Shown in pieces: positions 56,557-64,000 of a DNA stretch of 64,000 nucleotides. The position numbers and the translations under genes are program-made. Within the stretch, counting starts at the first letter, position 1; every line of letters begins with the position of its first letter. The notes under the pieces are model-generated. The model did no database searches. It saw only the letters and a program-made list of their open reading frames with translations, and was not told where the DNA came from. The stretch is taken from positions 1,364,001 to 1,428,000 of the forward strand of contig NZ_AP022565.1 in assembly GCF_010727325.1 (NCBI RefSeq), in the 5' to 3' direction. This DNA is from Mycolicibacterium alvei. Its GTDB lineage: Bacteria > Actinomycetota > Actinomycetes > Mycobacteriales > Mycobacteriaceae.

Positions 56557-57131
56557 TCGCCGGCCCCCTTCCCAGTTTCTCCCGACAGTTCCAACTCACG
56601 TCGGTTTGGAGGTGAAAACTCCACTTGGACAACAGCTTTGGCGATATCAACAAGAGCGATCTCACGGATGGCCAGATCGCGACCCTCCGGAACCACGACT
56701 TTGAGTACCGTGCCGTCGGTTTCCCCGAGCCTGCCGGTGAACACCGAACCGTCGGTCAGCGTGAGCTCGGCTTTGCGCCCACGGGCGCGGCGGAAATGTT
56801 TGGCCTGGGTGAGCGGCCGGTCCACACCGGGGGACGTGACGTCGAGCACATACGGCGTGTCGCCCGGCGCCAGCTGGTCGAGCAACTCAGAAGCCTTCCG
56901 CGACAGCGCGGCCAGGGAATCGAGATCGAGACCTTCGTCGCCGTCGGCGATCACGGTGATGCGCGGCGGACGGGCCGATGCGTCGATGACGACGTCGTCG
57001 ATGTCGTATCCAGCGCGCGCAAATTCGCCGCCGAGCAGTTCGATCACCTGCGTCTGCGATGGCAAGTCCGCAGACCGCAACTTTGGATCCGGTGCCACGG
57101 CGAGCTCCTCATCTTGAATTGTCTCCGACAC
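56553..57131 (-). CDS. rimP: Ribosome maturation factor RimP
   Basis: A 192-residue 30S assembly factor, first gene of the rimP-nusA-ylxR-infB-rbfA operon. The N-terminal domain includes [36 protein letters not shown], the middle [32 protein letters not shown] has the conserved SPGxDRPL motif, and the SH3-like C-terminal domain ends at VVQVEFSPP. It is divergent from the lipoprotein gene at 57307, with 175 bases of intergenic sequence that must hold the promoters; no clear motif is visible there. Confidence 0.95.
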   Translation of the reverse strand: MSETIQDEELAVAPDPKLRSADLPSQTQVIELLGGEFARAGYDIDDVVIDASARPPRITVIADGDEGLDLDSLAALSRKASELLDQLAPGDTPYVLDVTSPGVDRPLTQAKHFRRARGRKAELTLTDGSVFTGRLGETDGTVLKVVVPEGRDLAIREIALVDIAKAVVQVEFSPPNRRELELSGETGKGAGE

Positions 57132-57306
57132 AAATCCCAGGGCCAGCCACCTGGATCAGCCCCGGAATCGCCTATCAACGATACGCCAGGCCATCGGTAG
57201 CAACCGCCAATCGAAGGCCGGTGCGTGGCGAATGTCGTCGCACCGGCGCCGGGCGGCCAGTCGGCGTCGCGTCAGGCGGTCACCCGAGCAATGGCAGGAT
57301 GTTCAC

Positions 57307-57828
57307 GTGCCGAGCGCCCATGCAGACATCAGCCGGCGGCGCGTACTGCTCTCGGCCGCGGCCCTTGCCCTGCTGGGCACCGCCGCCGCCGCATGCAGTA
57401 CGACGACGCCTCAACCCGAAGTGGACGACCTGACCACACAGTGGGATCGGGCACGCGCCGACAGTGCGCTGGCCGCCGACGCCGCGGCCGCCCAGCCTCC
57501 GCAGGCACCGGTCACCCGGGCACTGAACACGGTGGCGACCGATCGCACCGCGCACGCCAAAGCCCTCTCCGACGAGTTGACCCGGATGACGGGCACCGCC
57601 CCCGCCGGGGCGACCACCGCGACCAAGAGCACGACCAAGGCCGCCCCGGGCGCCGGGCCAGACGCGTCGGCGCCCAGTGTCGGCGACGTGGTCGATGCGC
57701 TCAAAGAGTCCGCCGACCGGGCCGCCGGCCTGGCCCGCAGGCTGTCGGGCTATCGCGCGGGCCTGCTCGGATCCATCGCCGCCTCGTGTACCGCGGGGTA
57801 CACCGTCGCGCTGGGAGGCGCTCAGTGA
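57307..57828 (+). CDS. Tat-exported lipoprotein (Rv2843-like)
   Basis: A 173-residue protein with a twin-arginine signal (ISRRRVLLSAAALALLGTAAAAC) that includes a lipobox AAAC. The mature part is low-complexity and Ala/Thr/Pro-rich, with helices (DRTAHAKALSDELTRM and DVVDALKESADRAAGLARRLSGYRAGLLGSIAASC). This suggests a helical protein partnered with the DUF4439 product that follows. It is the counterpart of Rv2843 by position. The GTG start at 57307 is supported by the placement of the signal sequence. Function is unknown. Confidence 0.8.
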   Translation: MPSAHADISRRRVLLSAAALALLGTAAAACSTTTPQPEVDDLTTQWDRARADSALAADAAAAQPPQAPVTRALNTVATDRTAHAKALSDELTRMTGTAPAGATTATKSTTKAAPGAGPDASAPSVGDVVDALKESADRAAGLARRLSGYRAGLLGSIAASCTAGYTVALGGAQ

Positions 57829-58319
57829 CCTCACCGGGACCGACCTCACCGGGACCACGGTCGACCACCTCACCGGCCCGGCCCACCACGGCCGCCGATG
57901 CCGCACTGTTCGATGCGGTGGCCGTCGAACACGGCGCCATCTACGGCTATGGCCTGGTGTCGGCCCATTCGACTGCCGAGGACAACGCCCTGGTGGCCCT
58001 GGCGATGGCCGAGCACCGGGCCCGGCGTGAGGCTGCCATGGCCATGCTCAGCGCACGTTCGGTCACCCCGCCGCTGCCTGCGGCCGGGTATCAGTTGCCC
58101 ACGTCGGTGACCGATCCGACCGACGCCGCCAACCTCGCGATTCGCATGGAGGAGGACACCTCGGTGGCCTGGCGTGCGGTGCTCGAACAGGCGACCAGCG
58201 CCGAGGACCGCACCTTCGCGGTGACGGCGCTGACCCAGACCGCCGTCACCGCGGCCAAGTGGCGTGCCATCATCGACGCCTGGCCGGTGACGGTCCCGTT
58301 CCCCGGCGGCGGCGAATAG
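57825..58319 (+). CDS. DUF4439 ferritin-like protein
   Basis: A 164-residue helical protein with an N-terminal Pro/Ser/Thr-rich stretch and a ferritin-like DUF4439 domain. The helices read ADAALFDAVAVEHGAIYGYGLVSAH, ALAMAEHRARREAAMAML and AANLAIRMEEDTSVAWRAVLEQATSAEDR. They carry E-H-type residues (VEHGA, AEHRARRE) of the kind that can bind iron in ferritin-like folds. It overlaps the upstream lipoprotein gene by four bases (GTGA) with GGGAGG before the start. The pair probably acts in the envelope together. Confidence 0.83.
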   Translation: MTSPGPTSPGPRSTTSPARPTTAADAALFDAVAVEHGAIYGYGLVSAHSTAEDNALVALAMAEHRARREAAMAMLSARSVTPPLPAAGYQLPTSVTDPTDAANLAIRMEEDTSVAWRAVLEQATSAEDRTFAVTALTQTAVTAAKWRAIIDAWPVTVPFPGGGE

Positions 58320-58345
58320 GGACTCAGGCGCTCGCCGCTTTCCAC

Positions 58346-58382
58346 GCCAGGGTCGTTGCCCGCGATCGGCAGCAGCCCTGGC
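58346..58382. terminator. Inverted repeat between convergent genes
   Basis: GCCAGGG (58346-58352) and CCCTGGC (58376-58382) can form a 7-base-pair stem with a 23-base loop in the 80-base gap between the DUF4439 gene and proS, whose 3' ends face each other. It is a weak candidate for a bidirectional terminator; there is no T-run on either side. Confidence 0.3.
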
Positions 58383-58399
58383 GCAGATGCCGACGACGC

Positions 58400-60160
58400 T
58401 CAGCCGGCGGTGAGGGCCGCTGAGATCTCGGCCGCCGCGTCGTCGACGGCGATCTCCCGGTTCTCGCCGGTGAACCGATTGCGCAGTTCCACCACACCTT
58501 CGCCGAAGCCACGGCCGACCACCACGATCCACGGCATACCCAGCAACTCGGCGTCCTTGAACTTCACCCCGGGCGAGGCCTTGCGGTCGTCGAAGAGCAC
58601 CTCGTGGCCGAGCCGGTCCAGTGCGGCGACGAGTTCGGTCGCTCCGGTCCGCGCGGCGTCGTCCTTGTTCGCCACGACCACGTGTACGTCAAAGGGTGCC
58701 ACGGCGCTCGGCCAGCGCAATCCCAGCTCGTCGTGCTGCTGCTCGGCGATCACCGCGACCATGCGCGACACCCCGATGCCGTAGGAGCCCATCGTGAGCC
58801 GCACCGGCTTGCCGTCCTCACCGAGCACGTCGGCAGTGAATGCGTCCGCGTACTTGCGGCCCAACTGGAAGATGTGGCCGATCTCGATGCCGCGCGCCGA
58901 GGTCAGCACGCCGGCACCGTCCGGAGACGCGTCGCCGTCACGGACCTCGGCGGCCTCGATGGTGCCGTCCGGGGTGAAATCGCGGCCGGCGACCAGGCCG
59001 ACCACGTGCTTGTTGGGCGCGTCGGCACCGGTGATCCAGGCGGTGCCGTCCACCACGCGTGGATCCACCAGGTAGCGAACTCCGTTGTCCAGCAGAGCCT
59101 TCGGCCCGACATAGCCTTTGACCAGGAACGGGTTCTTGGCGAAGTCGGCGTCATCGAGCATTGCGAACTCGGCCGGCTCCAACCCGGCGCCCAGGCGCTT
59201 CTCGTCGACCTCGCGGTCACCGGGCACGCCGACTGCCAGCAGCTCCCACTCGCCGCCGGGCTCGCGGGTTTTGAGCAGGACGTTCTTCAGGGTGTCGGCG
59301 GCGGTGACCTCTCGACCCGAGAACTGTTCCAGCTCAGCCGAATTGGCCCAGTCGACCAGGGTCGCGATGGTCGGGGTGTCCGGGGTGTCGTGCACCTGCG
59401 CCGCGGGCTGCCCCGCAATGGGCAGCGGTGCCGGTGCCCGGGTGATCACCGCTTCGACGTTGGCGGCGTACCCGGAATCCAGGCAGCGCACGAAGGTGTC
59501 CTCACCGACCTCGCTCTCGGCCAGGAACTCCTCCGAGGCGCTGCCGCCCATGGCGCCCGAGACCGCCGACACAATCACGTAGCGCACACCCAGGCGTCCG
59601 AAGATCTTCTGGTATGCCTCACGGTGGGCGTGGTAGGCGTTCTTGAGGCCGTCGTCGTCGACGTCGAAGGAATACGAGTCCTTCATCACGAACTCACGGC
59701 CGCGCAGAATGCCGGCGCGCGGCCGTGCCTCGTCGCGGTACTTGGTCTGGATTTGGTACAGGATCGCCGGGAAGTCCTTGTAGGAGGAGTACTCCCCCTT
59801 GACCGTCAGCGTGAAGATCTCCTCGTGCGTCGGCCCGAGCAGATAGTCGTTGCCGCGCCGGTCCTGCAACCGGAACAGGGTGTCGCCGTATTCGGTCCAC
59901 CGGTTGGTGGTCTCGTACGGGCCGCGGGGCAGCAGCGCGGGCAGCAGGATCTCCTGGCCGCCGATCGCGTTCATCTCGTCCCGCACGATGTTCTCGATCC
60001 GGCGGAGCACGCGCAGGCCCAGCGGAAGCCAGCTGTAGATGCCGGGGCCGACCGGGCGGACGTAGCCGGCCCGGATCAGCAGCTTGTGGCTGGGCACTTC
60101 GGCGTCAGCGGGGTCGTCGCGAAGGGTTCGCAGGAACAGCTCGGACATGCGGGTGATCAC
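58400..60160 (-). CDS. proS: Prolyl-tRNA synthetase
   Basis: Charges tRNA-Pro. The 586-residue bacterial-type enzyme is class II. Motif 1 is around [32 protein letters not shown]. Motif 2 comprises [24 protein letters not shown]. The editing (INS) domain against Ala-tRNA-Pro follows, and motif 3 is [15 protein letters not shown]-terminal anticodon-binding domain contains [20 protein letters not shown]. The GTG at 60160 gives the [16 protein letters not shown] start seen in mycobacteria; a TTG at 60169 is less likely. Confidence 0.97.
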   Translation of the reverse strand: MITRMSELFLRTLRDDPADAEVPSHKLLIRAGYVRPVGPGIYSWLPLGLRVLRRIENIVRDEMNAIGGQEILLPALLPRGPYETTNRWTEYGDTLFRLQDRRGNDYLLGPTHEEIFTLTVKGEYSSYKDFPAILYQIQTKYRDEARPRAGILRGREFVMKDSYSFDVDDDGLKNAYHAHREAYQKIFGRLGVRYVIVSAVSGAMGGSASEEFLAESEVGEDTFVRCLDSGYAANVEAVITRAPAPLPIAGQPAAQVHDTPDTPTIATLVDWANSAELEQFSGREVTAADTLKNVLLKTREPGGEWELLAVGVPGDREVDEKRLGAGLEPAEFAMLDDADFAKNPFLVKGYVGPKALLDNGVRYLVDPRVVDGTAWITGADAPNKHVVGLVAGRDFTPDGTIEAAEVRDGDASPDGAGVLTSARGIEIGHIFQLGRKYADAFTADVLGEDGKPVRLTMGSYGIGVSRMVAVIAEQQHDELGLRWPSAVAPFDVHVVVANKDDAARTGATELVAALDRLGHEVLFDDRKASPGVKFKDAELLGMPWIVVVGRGFGEGVVELRNRFTGENREIAVDDAAAEISAALTAG

Positions 60161-60227
60161 AGGCGACAACCTTAAGGCGTGTCCTCAGTGGCGGCCCTGC
60201 CAGGTACAGCTGCAGGCCCCGCCGGCT

Positions 60228-61748
60228 TCAGTCGAGCTCGATCTCTCCGGCGTCGATGGCGTCCTTGACGTCCTGGGCGTGCGCCACCTGCTGCGAGGTG
60301 TAGCCGATGAACAACGCCGCGATACCCACCAGGACCGCCACGGCAGCCACCCACAGCAGCCCGTAGGTGTAGCCCTGGTCCAAAGCGTGCAGCTGGTCGG
60401 TGTTCATGTCCTTGACCGGGCCGGTGATACCGCCGTTGAACAGAGTGCGCGAGGTGATGACGGCCTGGATGATGGCCAGCACCAGCGGGCCACCCAGGCT
60501 CTGCAGCATCAGCGCGATCGCCGAGGCCGGGCCGATCCGGTCGAAGCCGACACCGGCGATCGCCGAAAGCGTCAGCGGCACCACGATCATGCCGATGCCG
60601 ATGCCGCCGATCGTGATGGGCAGCACCAGGTTCGGGAAGTACGGGATGCCGGCGTGCAGCGTCGAGCCATAGAGCATCGCGCCGAGCACCAGGACGCCGC
60701 CCACGATGACCACGATGCGGGGTTGGAGGTACCGCACGATCTGCGATGACGCCCCGAGACCGATACCCATACCGATCACGAAGGGAATGAAGCCGATACC
60801 CGCGCGCAGCGCGCTGTAGCCCAGGATGTCCTGCACATACAGGCCGATCAGCACGGTCAGGGTGAACAGCACGCCACCCGCCAGGAAGATCGCCGCGAAC
60901 GTGGCCACCCGGTTGCGCTCGTGGAACAGGTCGAACGGCACCACCGGGTTCTCGGCGCTGCGTTCGGCCATCAGGAATGCGATGCCGAAGACGGCAGCCG
61001 CAGCGCCCGAGCCGAGCGTGATCGGGGCCAGCCAGCCGCTCTCGGGGCCCTGGGTGAAGGCGAACACCGCGGCCGTGCAGGCCAGGGTCGCGAGCAGGGC
61101 ACCGGCGGCGTCGAGCTTCATCCGCTCGCGGTTGGTTTCGGTCAGTGAGGTGCGGGCCAGGTAGAGCATGACAAGGCCGATCGGCACATTGACCAGGAAG
61201 GCCCACCGCCACGACACCTCGGTGAGTGCGCCGCCGACCACCAGACCCATCACCGAGCCGATGGCGGTCATGGCGCCGAACACCGCGGTGGCGGCGTTGC
61301 GTGCCGGCCCCTTGGGGAAGGTGGTCGCGACGAGCGCAAGCCCCGTCGGCGAGGCGATGGCCGCGCCGACACCCTGCAGCAGCCGGGCGATCACCAGCGT
61401 GGCTTCGTTCCAGGCAATGCCGCACAGGATCGAGGCGATGATGAACAACGCGACACCGACGATGAAGGTGCGCTTGCGACCGATGGTGTCGCCGAGCCGT
61501 CCGCCCAGGAGCATCAGGCCGCCGAAGGTCAGGACGTAGGCCGTGATGACCCAGCTACGTCCGGCGTCGGACAGGCCGAGTTCGTCCTGGATCTGCGGCA
61601 ACGCCACGATCGCGACCGTGCTGTCCATGGTGGCCAGCAGCTGCATACCGCCGATCGCGATGACTGCGGAAAGGAAGCCCCAGGACGGGAACCAGGACGG
61701 GAGGCGGGCAGCGAGGCCCTGGCGCTCGGCGTCGTTGAGAGCCGTCAT
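60228..61748 (-). CDS. efpA: MFS efflux transporter EfpA
   Basis: A 506-residue major facilitator protein of the DHA2 (14-helix) group, counterpart of Rv2846c. Motif A is LGGRLGDTIGRKRTF and the antiporter motif C appears as SPTGLALVATTFPKG before GAMTAIGSVMGLVVGGAL. Helix 1 contains GGMQLLATMDSTVAIVALP (motif D). EfpA is associated with drug tolerance and with lipid movement across the membrane. It is 67 bases from proS and 33 bases from cysG on the same strand. Confidence 0.95.
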   Translation of the reverse strand: MTALNDAERQGLAARLPSWFPSWGFLSAVIAIGGMQLLATMDSTVAIVALPQIQDELGLSDAGRSWVITAYVLTFGGLMLLGGRLGDTIGRKRTFIVGVALFIIASILCGIAWNEATLVIARLLQGVGAAIASPTGLALVATTFPKGPARNAATAVFGAMTAIGSVMGLVVGGALTEVSWRWAFLVNVPIGLVMLYLARTSLTETNRERMKLDAAGALLATLACTAAVFAFTQGPESGWLAPITLGSGAAAAVFGIAFLMAERSAENPVVPFDLFHERNRVATFAAIFLAGGVLFTLTVLIGLYVQDILGYSALRAGIGFIPFVIGMGIGLGASSQIVRYLQPRIVVIVGGVLVLGAMLYGSTLHAGIPYFPNLVLPITIGGIGIGMIVVPLTLSAIAGVGFDRIGPASAIALMLQSLGGPLVLAIIQAVITSRTLFNGGITGPVKDMNTDQLHALDQGYTYGLLWVAAVAVLVGIAALFIGYTSQQVAHAQDVKDAIDAGEIELD

Positions 61749-61781
61749 AACGGGTCACCTTACCGGAATCTTAGAAATCCT

Positions 61782-63002
61782 TTAACTCGCGAAGGCCGCC
61801 ACGGGGCCGATCACGATGATCGCGGGAGGTCGAATGCCGTCCGCGCGGATCCGCTCGGGCGCGTCACCGAGCGTGGCCTGCAGGGTGCGCTGCGCGACCG
61901 TGGTGCCGTGCTGGACCACCAGAACCGGTGTATCAGCAGGTCGACCGCCTTCCAGGAGCGCCTTGGTGAACAGCTCGATGCGTTCGACGGCCATCAACAG
62001 CACGATGGTGCCGGTCATCGCCGCCAGCGCATTCCAATTGACTAACGATTCGGGGTGGTCGGGCGCAACATGGCCGCTGACCACCACGAACTCGTGGGTC
62101 ATGCCGCGGTGCGTGACCGGAACCCCGGCCAGTGCGGGCACCGATATGGCACTGGTCACACCGGGGACGACGGTGACCGGGACACCGGCCTCGGTGCAGG
62201 CCAGGACCTCTTCGTAGCCGCGGGCGAAGACGAACGGATCGCCGCCTTTGAGGCGGACGACGAACTTTCCGGCCCGGGCGCGGTCCACCAGGATCTGGTT
62301 GATTGCGTCCTGAGCCATCGCCCGCCCGTACGGGATCTTGGCCGCGTCGATCACCTCGACGTGAGGCCCGAGTTCGGCCAGCAACTCCTGGGGGGCCAGC
62401 CGGTCGGCGACCACCACGTCGGCGCGGGCCAGCAGGCGTCGTCCGCGCACGGTGATCAGCTCGGGGTCTCCCGGACCGCCGCCGACGAGGGCCACTCCTC
62501 TAGGCGCCTCCCCCGGCTCCGCGCCGGAGTCGGCGGCGAGCAGGCCGCGCTGGAGCGCTTCGTGGATCGCGGTGCGGATGGCCGCCGAGCGGCGGTGCTC
62601 ACCGCCGGCGAGGACGCCTACTGACAGGCCGTCGGAGTCGAATGTCGCCGGGGTCACCGCCGACCCTTCGCGCGCCACGTCGGCGCGAACGCAGAAGATG
62701 CGCCGCTCGTCGGCTTCGGCGGCGATGGCTGCATTGACCTCGGAGTCGTCGGTGGCGGCGAGCACGTACCAGGCACCGTCGAGATCCCCGGTGCGGAAGT
62801 CGCGCAGCTGCAGCGTGATGCCAGGCTCGTCGTGGGACAGCGCCTCCACAGCGGGGCTGGCGGCCCGGGCGATGACGTGTACGTCGGCGCCGTGGGCGAT
62901 CAGCAGCGGCAGCCGACGTTGCGCGACGGTTCCGCCGCCGACAACGACGACCTTCTTGCCCGACAGACGCAAGCCGACGAGGTAGGCATTCCCTGAAATC
63001 AC
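61782..63002 (-). CDS. cysG: Siroheme synthase (trifunctional CysG)
   Basis: Converts uroporphyrinogen III to siroheme for sulfite and nitrite reductases and feeds precorrin-2 towards cobalamin. The 406 residues comprise an N-terminal precorrin-2 dehydrogenase/ferrochelatase module (VVVVGGGTVAQRRLPLL). The C-terminal uroporphyrinogen methyltransferase has VALVGGGPGDPELITVRGRRLL, VVPGVTSAISVPALAGVPVTHRG and a YGRAMAQDAINQ block. The GTG start has the strong site GAGGAGGAAT. It lies beside cobB, so the precorrin-2 branch point is clustered with cobalamin genes. Confidence 0.95.
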   Translation of the reverse strand: MISGNAYLVGLRLSGKKVVVVGGGTVAQRRLPLLIAHGADVHVIARAASPAVEALSHDEPGITLQLRDFRTGDLDGAWYVLAATDDSEVNAAIAAEADERRIFCVRADVAREGSAVTPATFDSDGLSVGVLAGGEHRRSAAIRTAIHEALQRGLLAADSGAEPGEAPRGVALVGGGPGDPELITVRGRRLLARADVVVADRLAPQELLAELGPHVEVIDAAKIPYGRAMAQDAINQILVDRARAGKFVVRLKGGDPFVFARGYEEVLACTEAGVPVTVVPGVTSAISVPALAGVPVTHRGMTHEFVVVSGHVAPDHPESLVNWNALAAMTGTIVLLMAVERIELFTKALLEGGRPADTPVLVVQHGTTVAQRTLQATLGDAPERIRADGIRPPAIIVIGPVAAFAS

Positions 63003-63034
63003 ATTCCTCCTCGCGTCCGGATCACCCGCCGAGC

Positions 63035-64000
63035 TTAGTGGTTGCTACCACCGGTCCGTTGTGTCGGCACCGCCGACATGACGAAGCGGGTGATGGCCCG
63101 CGGGTGCGCGGCGGGGTGGGTGTGCAGATACCCGGCGTGCACTCCGCCCCGCACGGCGCCGTCGCGCCGGGCCACCCCCCCGGGGCCGGAAAATACCCAG
63201 GCGGCAGGCAGCTCTTCGGCGAATTCCACTGCGGTTCGGTGGAATTCGTGTCCGGTGACCCGATCGCCTGCGGCGTGCATGCTGGAGTCGACGACCGCGA
63301 CCGCGTCGCGGTACCCCAGCGTGAGGCGTTCGGTGAACCGGGCCGAACCAGCCAGCACACCGCACATCGGCACGCCGTCGAGATCGTCGACCAGGTACGT
63401 CAGGCCCGCACACTCGGCATGCACCGGGGCGCCGCGGGCGGCCAGCTCCCTGATCTGCTGGCGGACAGGATCGTTGGCCGACAGTTCGGCGGAGAACTGT
63501 TCGGGAAATCCCCCGGGCAGTACCAGCGCGTCCGCACCGGCGGGCAGCGGCTCGGACAGCGGGTCGAACTCGGCGACCTGCGCCCCGGCGCCGCGCAGCA
63601 ACTCGGCGTGCTCGGCGTAGCTGAAGCTGAATGCCTTACCGGCGGCCAGGGCCACCGTGACGTTGCTCACCGACTCGGCGACCGGGCACCACGGTTCGGC
63701 GGTGACGTGCGCGGTTGCTGCGGATACCAGCGCCCCGAGATCCACGTGGCGGGCTACCAGCGCGGTCATCGCGGCCACCGCGTCACGGGCCTGGCGGCCG
63801 TGCTCGACCGCGGTGATGAGACCGAGATGTCTGGACGGGACCGATAATTCGTCGGCCCGCGGAATCGCACCGAGCACCGCCACCCCGGCGTGCTCGCACG
63901 CCTGGCGCAACACCGCCTCGTGCCGGTCGGAGCCCACCCGGTTGAGGATCACCCCGGCGATCCGCACCGCCGGGTCGAAGGTGACGAAGCCGTGGATCAG
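63035..64000 (-). CDS. cobB: Cobyrinate a,c-diamide synthase, N-terminus beyond window
   Basis: Amidates the a- and c-carboxylates of (hydrogeno)cobyrinate with glutamine and ATP. The 321 residues seen are the C-terminal two thirds of a protein of about 457. They include the end of the dethiobiotin-synthase-like ATPase domain (AGVILNRVGSDRHEAVLRQAC). They also include the class I-like glutaminase domain with VLPGGFPEQFSAEL, the nucleophilic cysteine in HAECAGLTYLV, and the late catalytic histidine in TGHEFHRTAVEF. The gene starts upstream of the window end. It is 32 bases from cysG in the same direction. Confidence 0.95.
   Translation of the reverse strand: MIHGFVTFDPAVRIAGVILNRVGSDRHEAVLRQACEHAGVAVLGAIPRADELSVPSRHLGLITAVEHGRQARDAVAAMTALVARHVDLGALVSAATAHVTAEPWCPVAESVSNVTVALAAGKAFSFSYAEHAELLRGAGAQVAEFDPLSEPLPAGADALVLPGGFPEQFSAELSANDPVRQQIRELAARGAPVHAECAGLTYLVDDLDGVPMCGVLAGSARFTERLTLGYRDAVAVVDSSMHAAGDRVTGHEFHRTAVEFAEELPAAWVFSGPGGVARRDGAVRGGVHAGYLHTHPAAHPRAITRFVMSAVPTQRTGGSNH

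Noticed and set aside
61749..63034. Cobalamin riboswitch near cysG/cobB
   Set aside because: The gaps are only about 32 bases on either side of cysG, too short for a B12 riboswitch, and no B12-box-like sequence is visible.

Overview
This is a high-GC actinobacterial chromosome segment, almost certainly from a fast-growing Mycobacterium (Mycolicibacterium type). The backbone follows the gene order I know from the M. tuberculosis stretch Rv2763c-Rv2848c: dfrA-thyA, dapB, aldR/ald, pepR-pnp-lppU-rpsO-ribF, mntR, truB-pptT-pptH, the rbfA-infB-ylxR-nusA-rimP group, proS, efpA, cysG and cobB. A class A beta-lactamase beside ald matches the arrangement I recall around blaS in M. smegmatis. The window opens inside dfrA and closes inside cobB. 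I see no tRNA, rRNA, CRISPR array or intact insertion sequence.

Region by region. 1-5.1 kb: folate/thymidylate genes, a dienelactone hydrolase, a CitE-like lyase, small conserved membrane and flavodoxin genes, and dapB. 5.1-8.1 kb: an accessory cassette with lower GC than its surroundings. It encodes a WXG100 protein, a 616-residue protein ending in a TNT-type NAD+ glycohydrolase domain, and a probable immunity protein. It has a near-perfect palindrome in its promoter and a possible IS-end relic behind it. 8.3-18.9 kb: a META lipoprotein, alanine dehydrogenase and its regulator, the beta-lactamase, the M16 peptidase, PNPase, LppU, S15, RibF and MntR.

19.0-41.9 kb: a lipid-uptake and catabolism island between mntR and truB. 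A complete yrbEAB-mceABCDEF operon with two Mce-associated genes and a secreted CAP protein is headed by a mycofactocin-type SDR. A divergent operon encodes an enoyl-CoA hydratase, an alpha/beta hydrolase, a flavin monooxygenase and a PucR regulator. A third group, on the minus strand, encodes an SCP-x-like thiolase, two hot-dog hydratase subunits, an SDR, a PaaG-like isomerase, a double-headed TetR and an acyl-CoA ligase. Together these look like import of a lipid, CoA activation and beta-oxidation through (R)-3-hydroxyacyl-CoA intermediates. No acyl-CoA dehydrogenase and no MceG ATPase lie here, so both must be supplied from elsewhere.

42.0-64 kb: conserved backbone. It holds the overlapping pptH-pptT-truB operon (4'-phosphopantetheine removal, attachment, tRNA pseudouridylation), a DUF3558 protein behind a KstR-like palindrome, a CocE-type hydrolase carrying an in-frame tandem repeat, DUF1802/DUF2277 genes, echA16, a methyltransferase, a MATE transporter, nrnA, the translation/transcription factor operon, two small genes homologous to Rv2843/Rv2844, proS, the efpA efflux gene, and siroheme/cobalamin genes.
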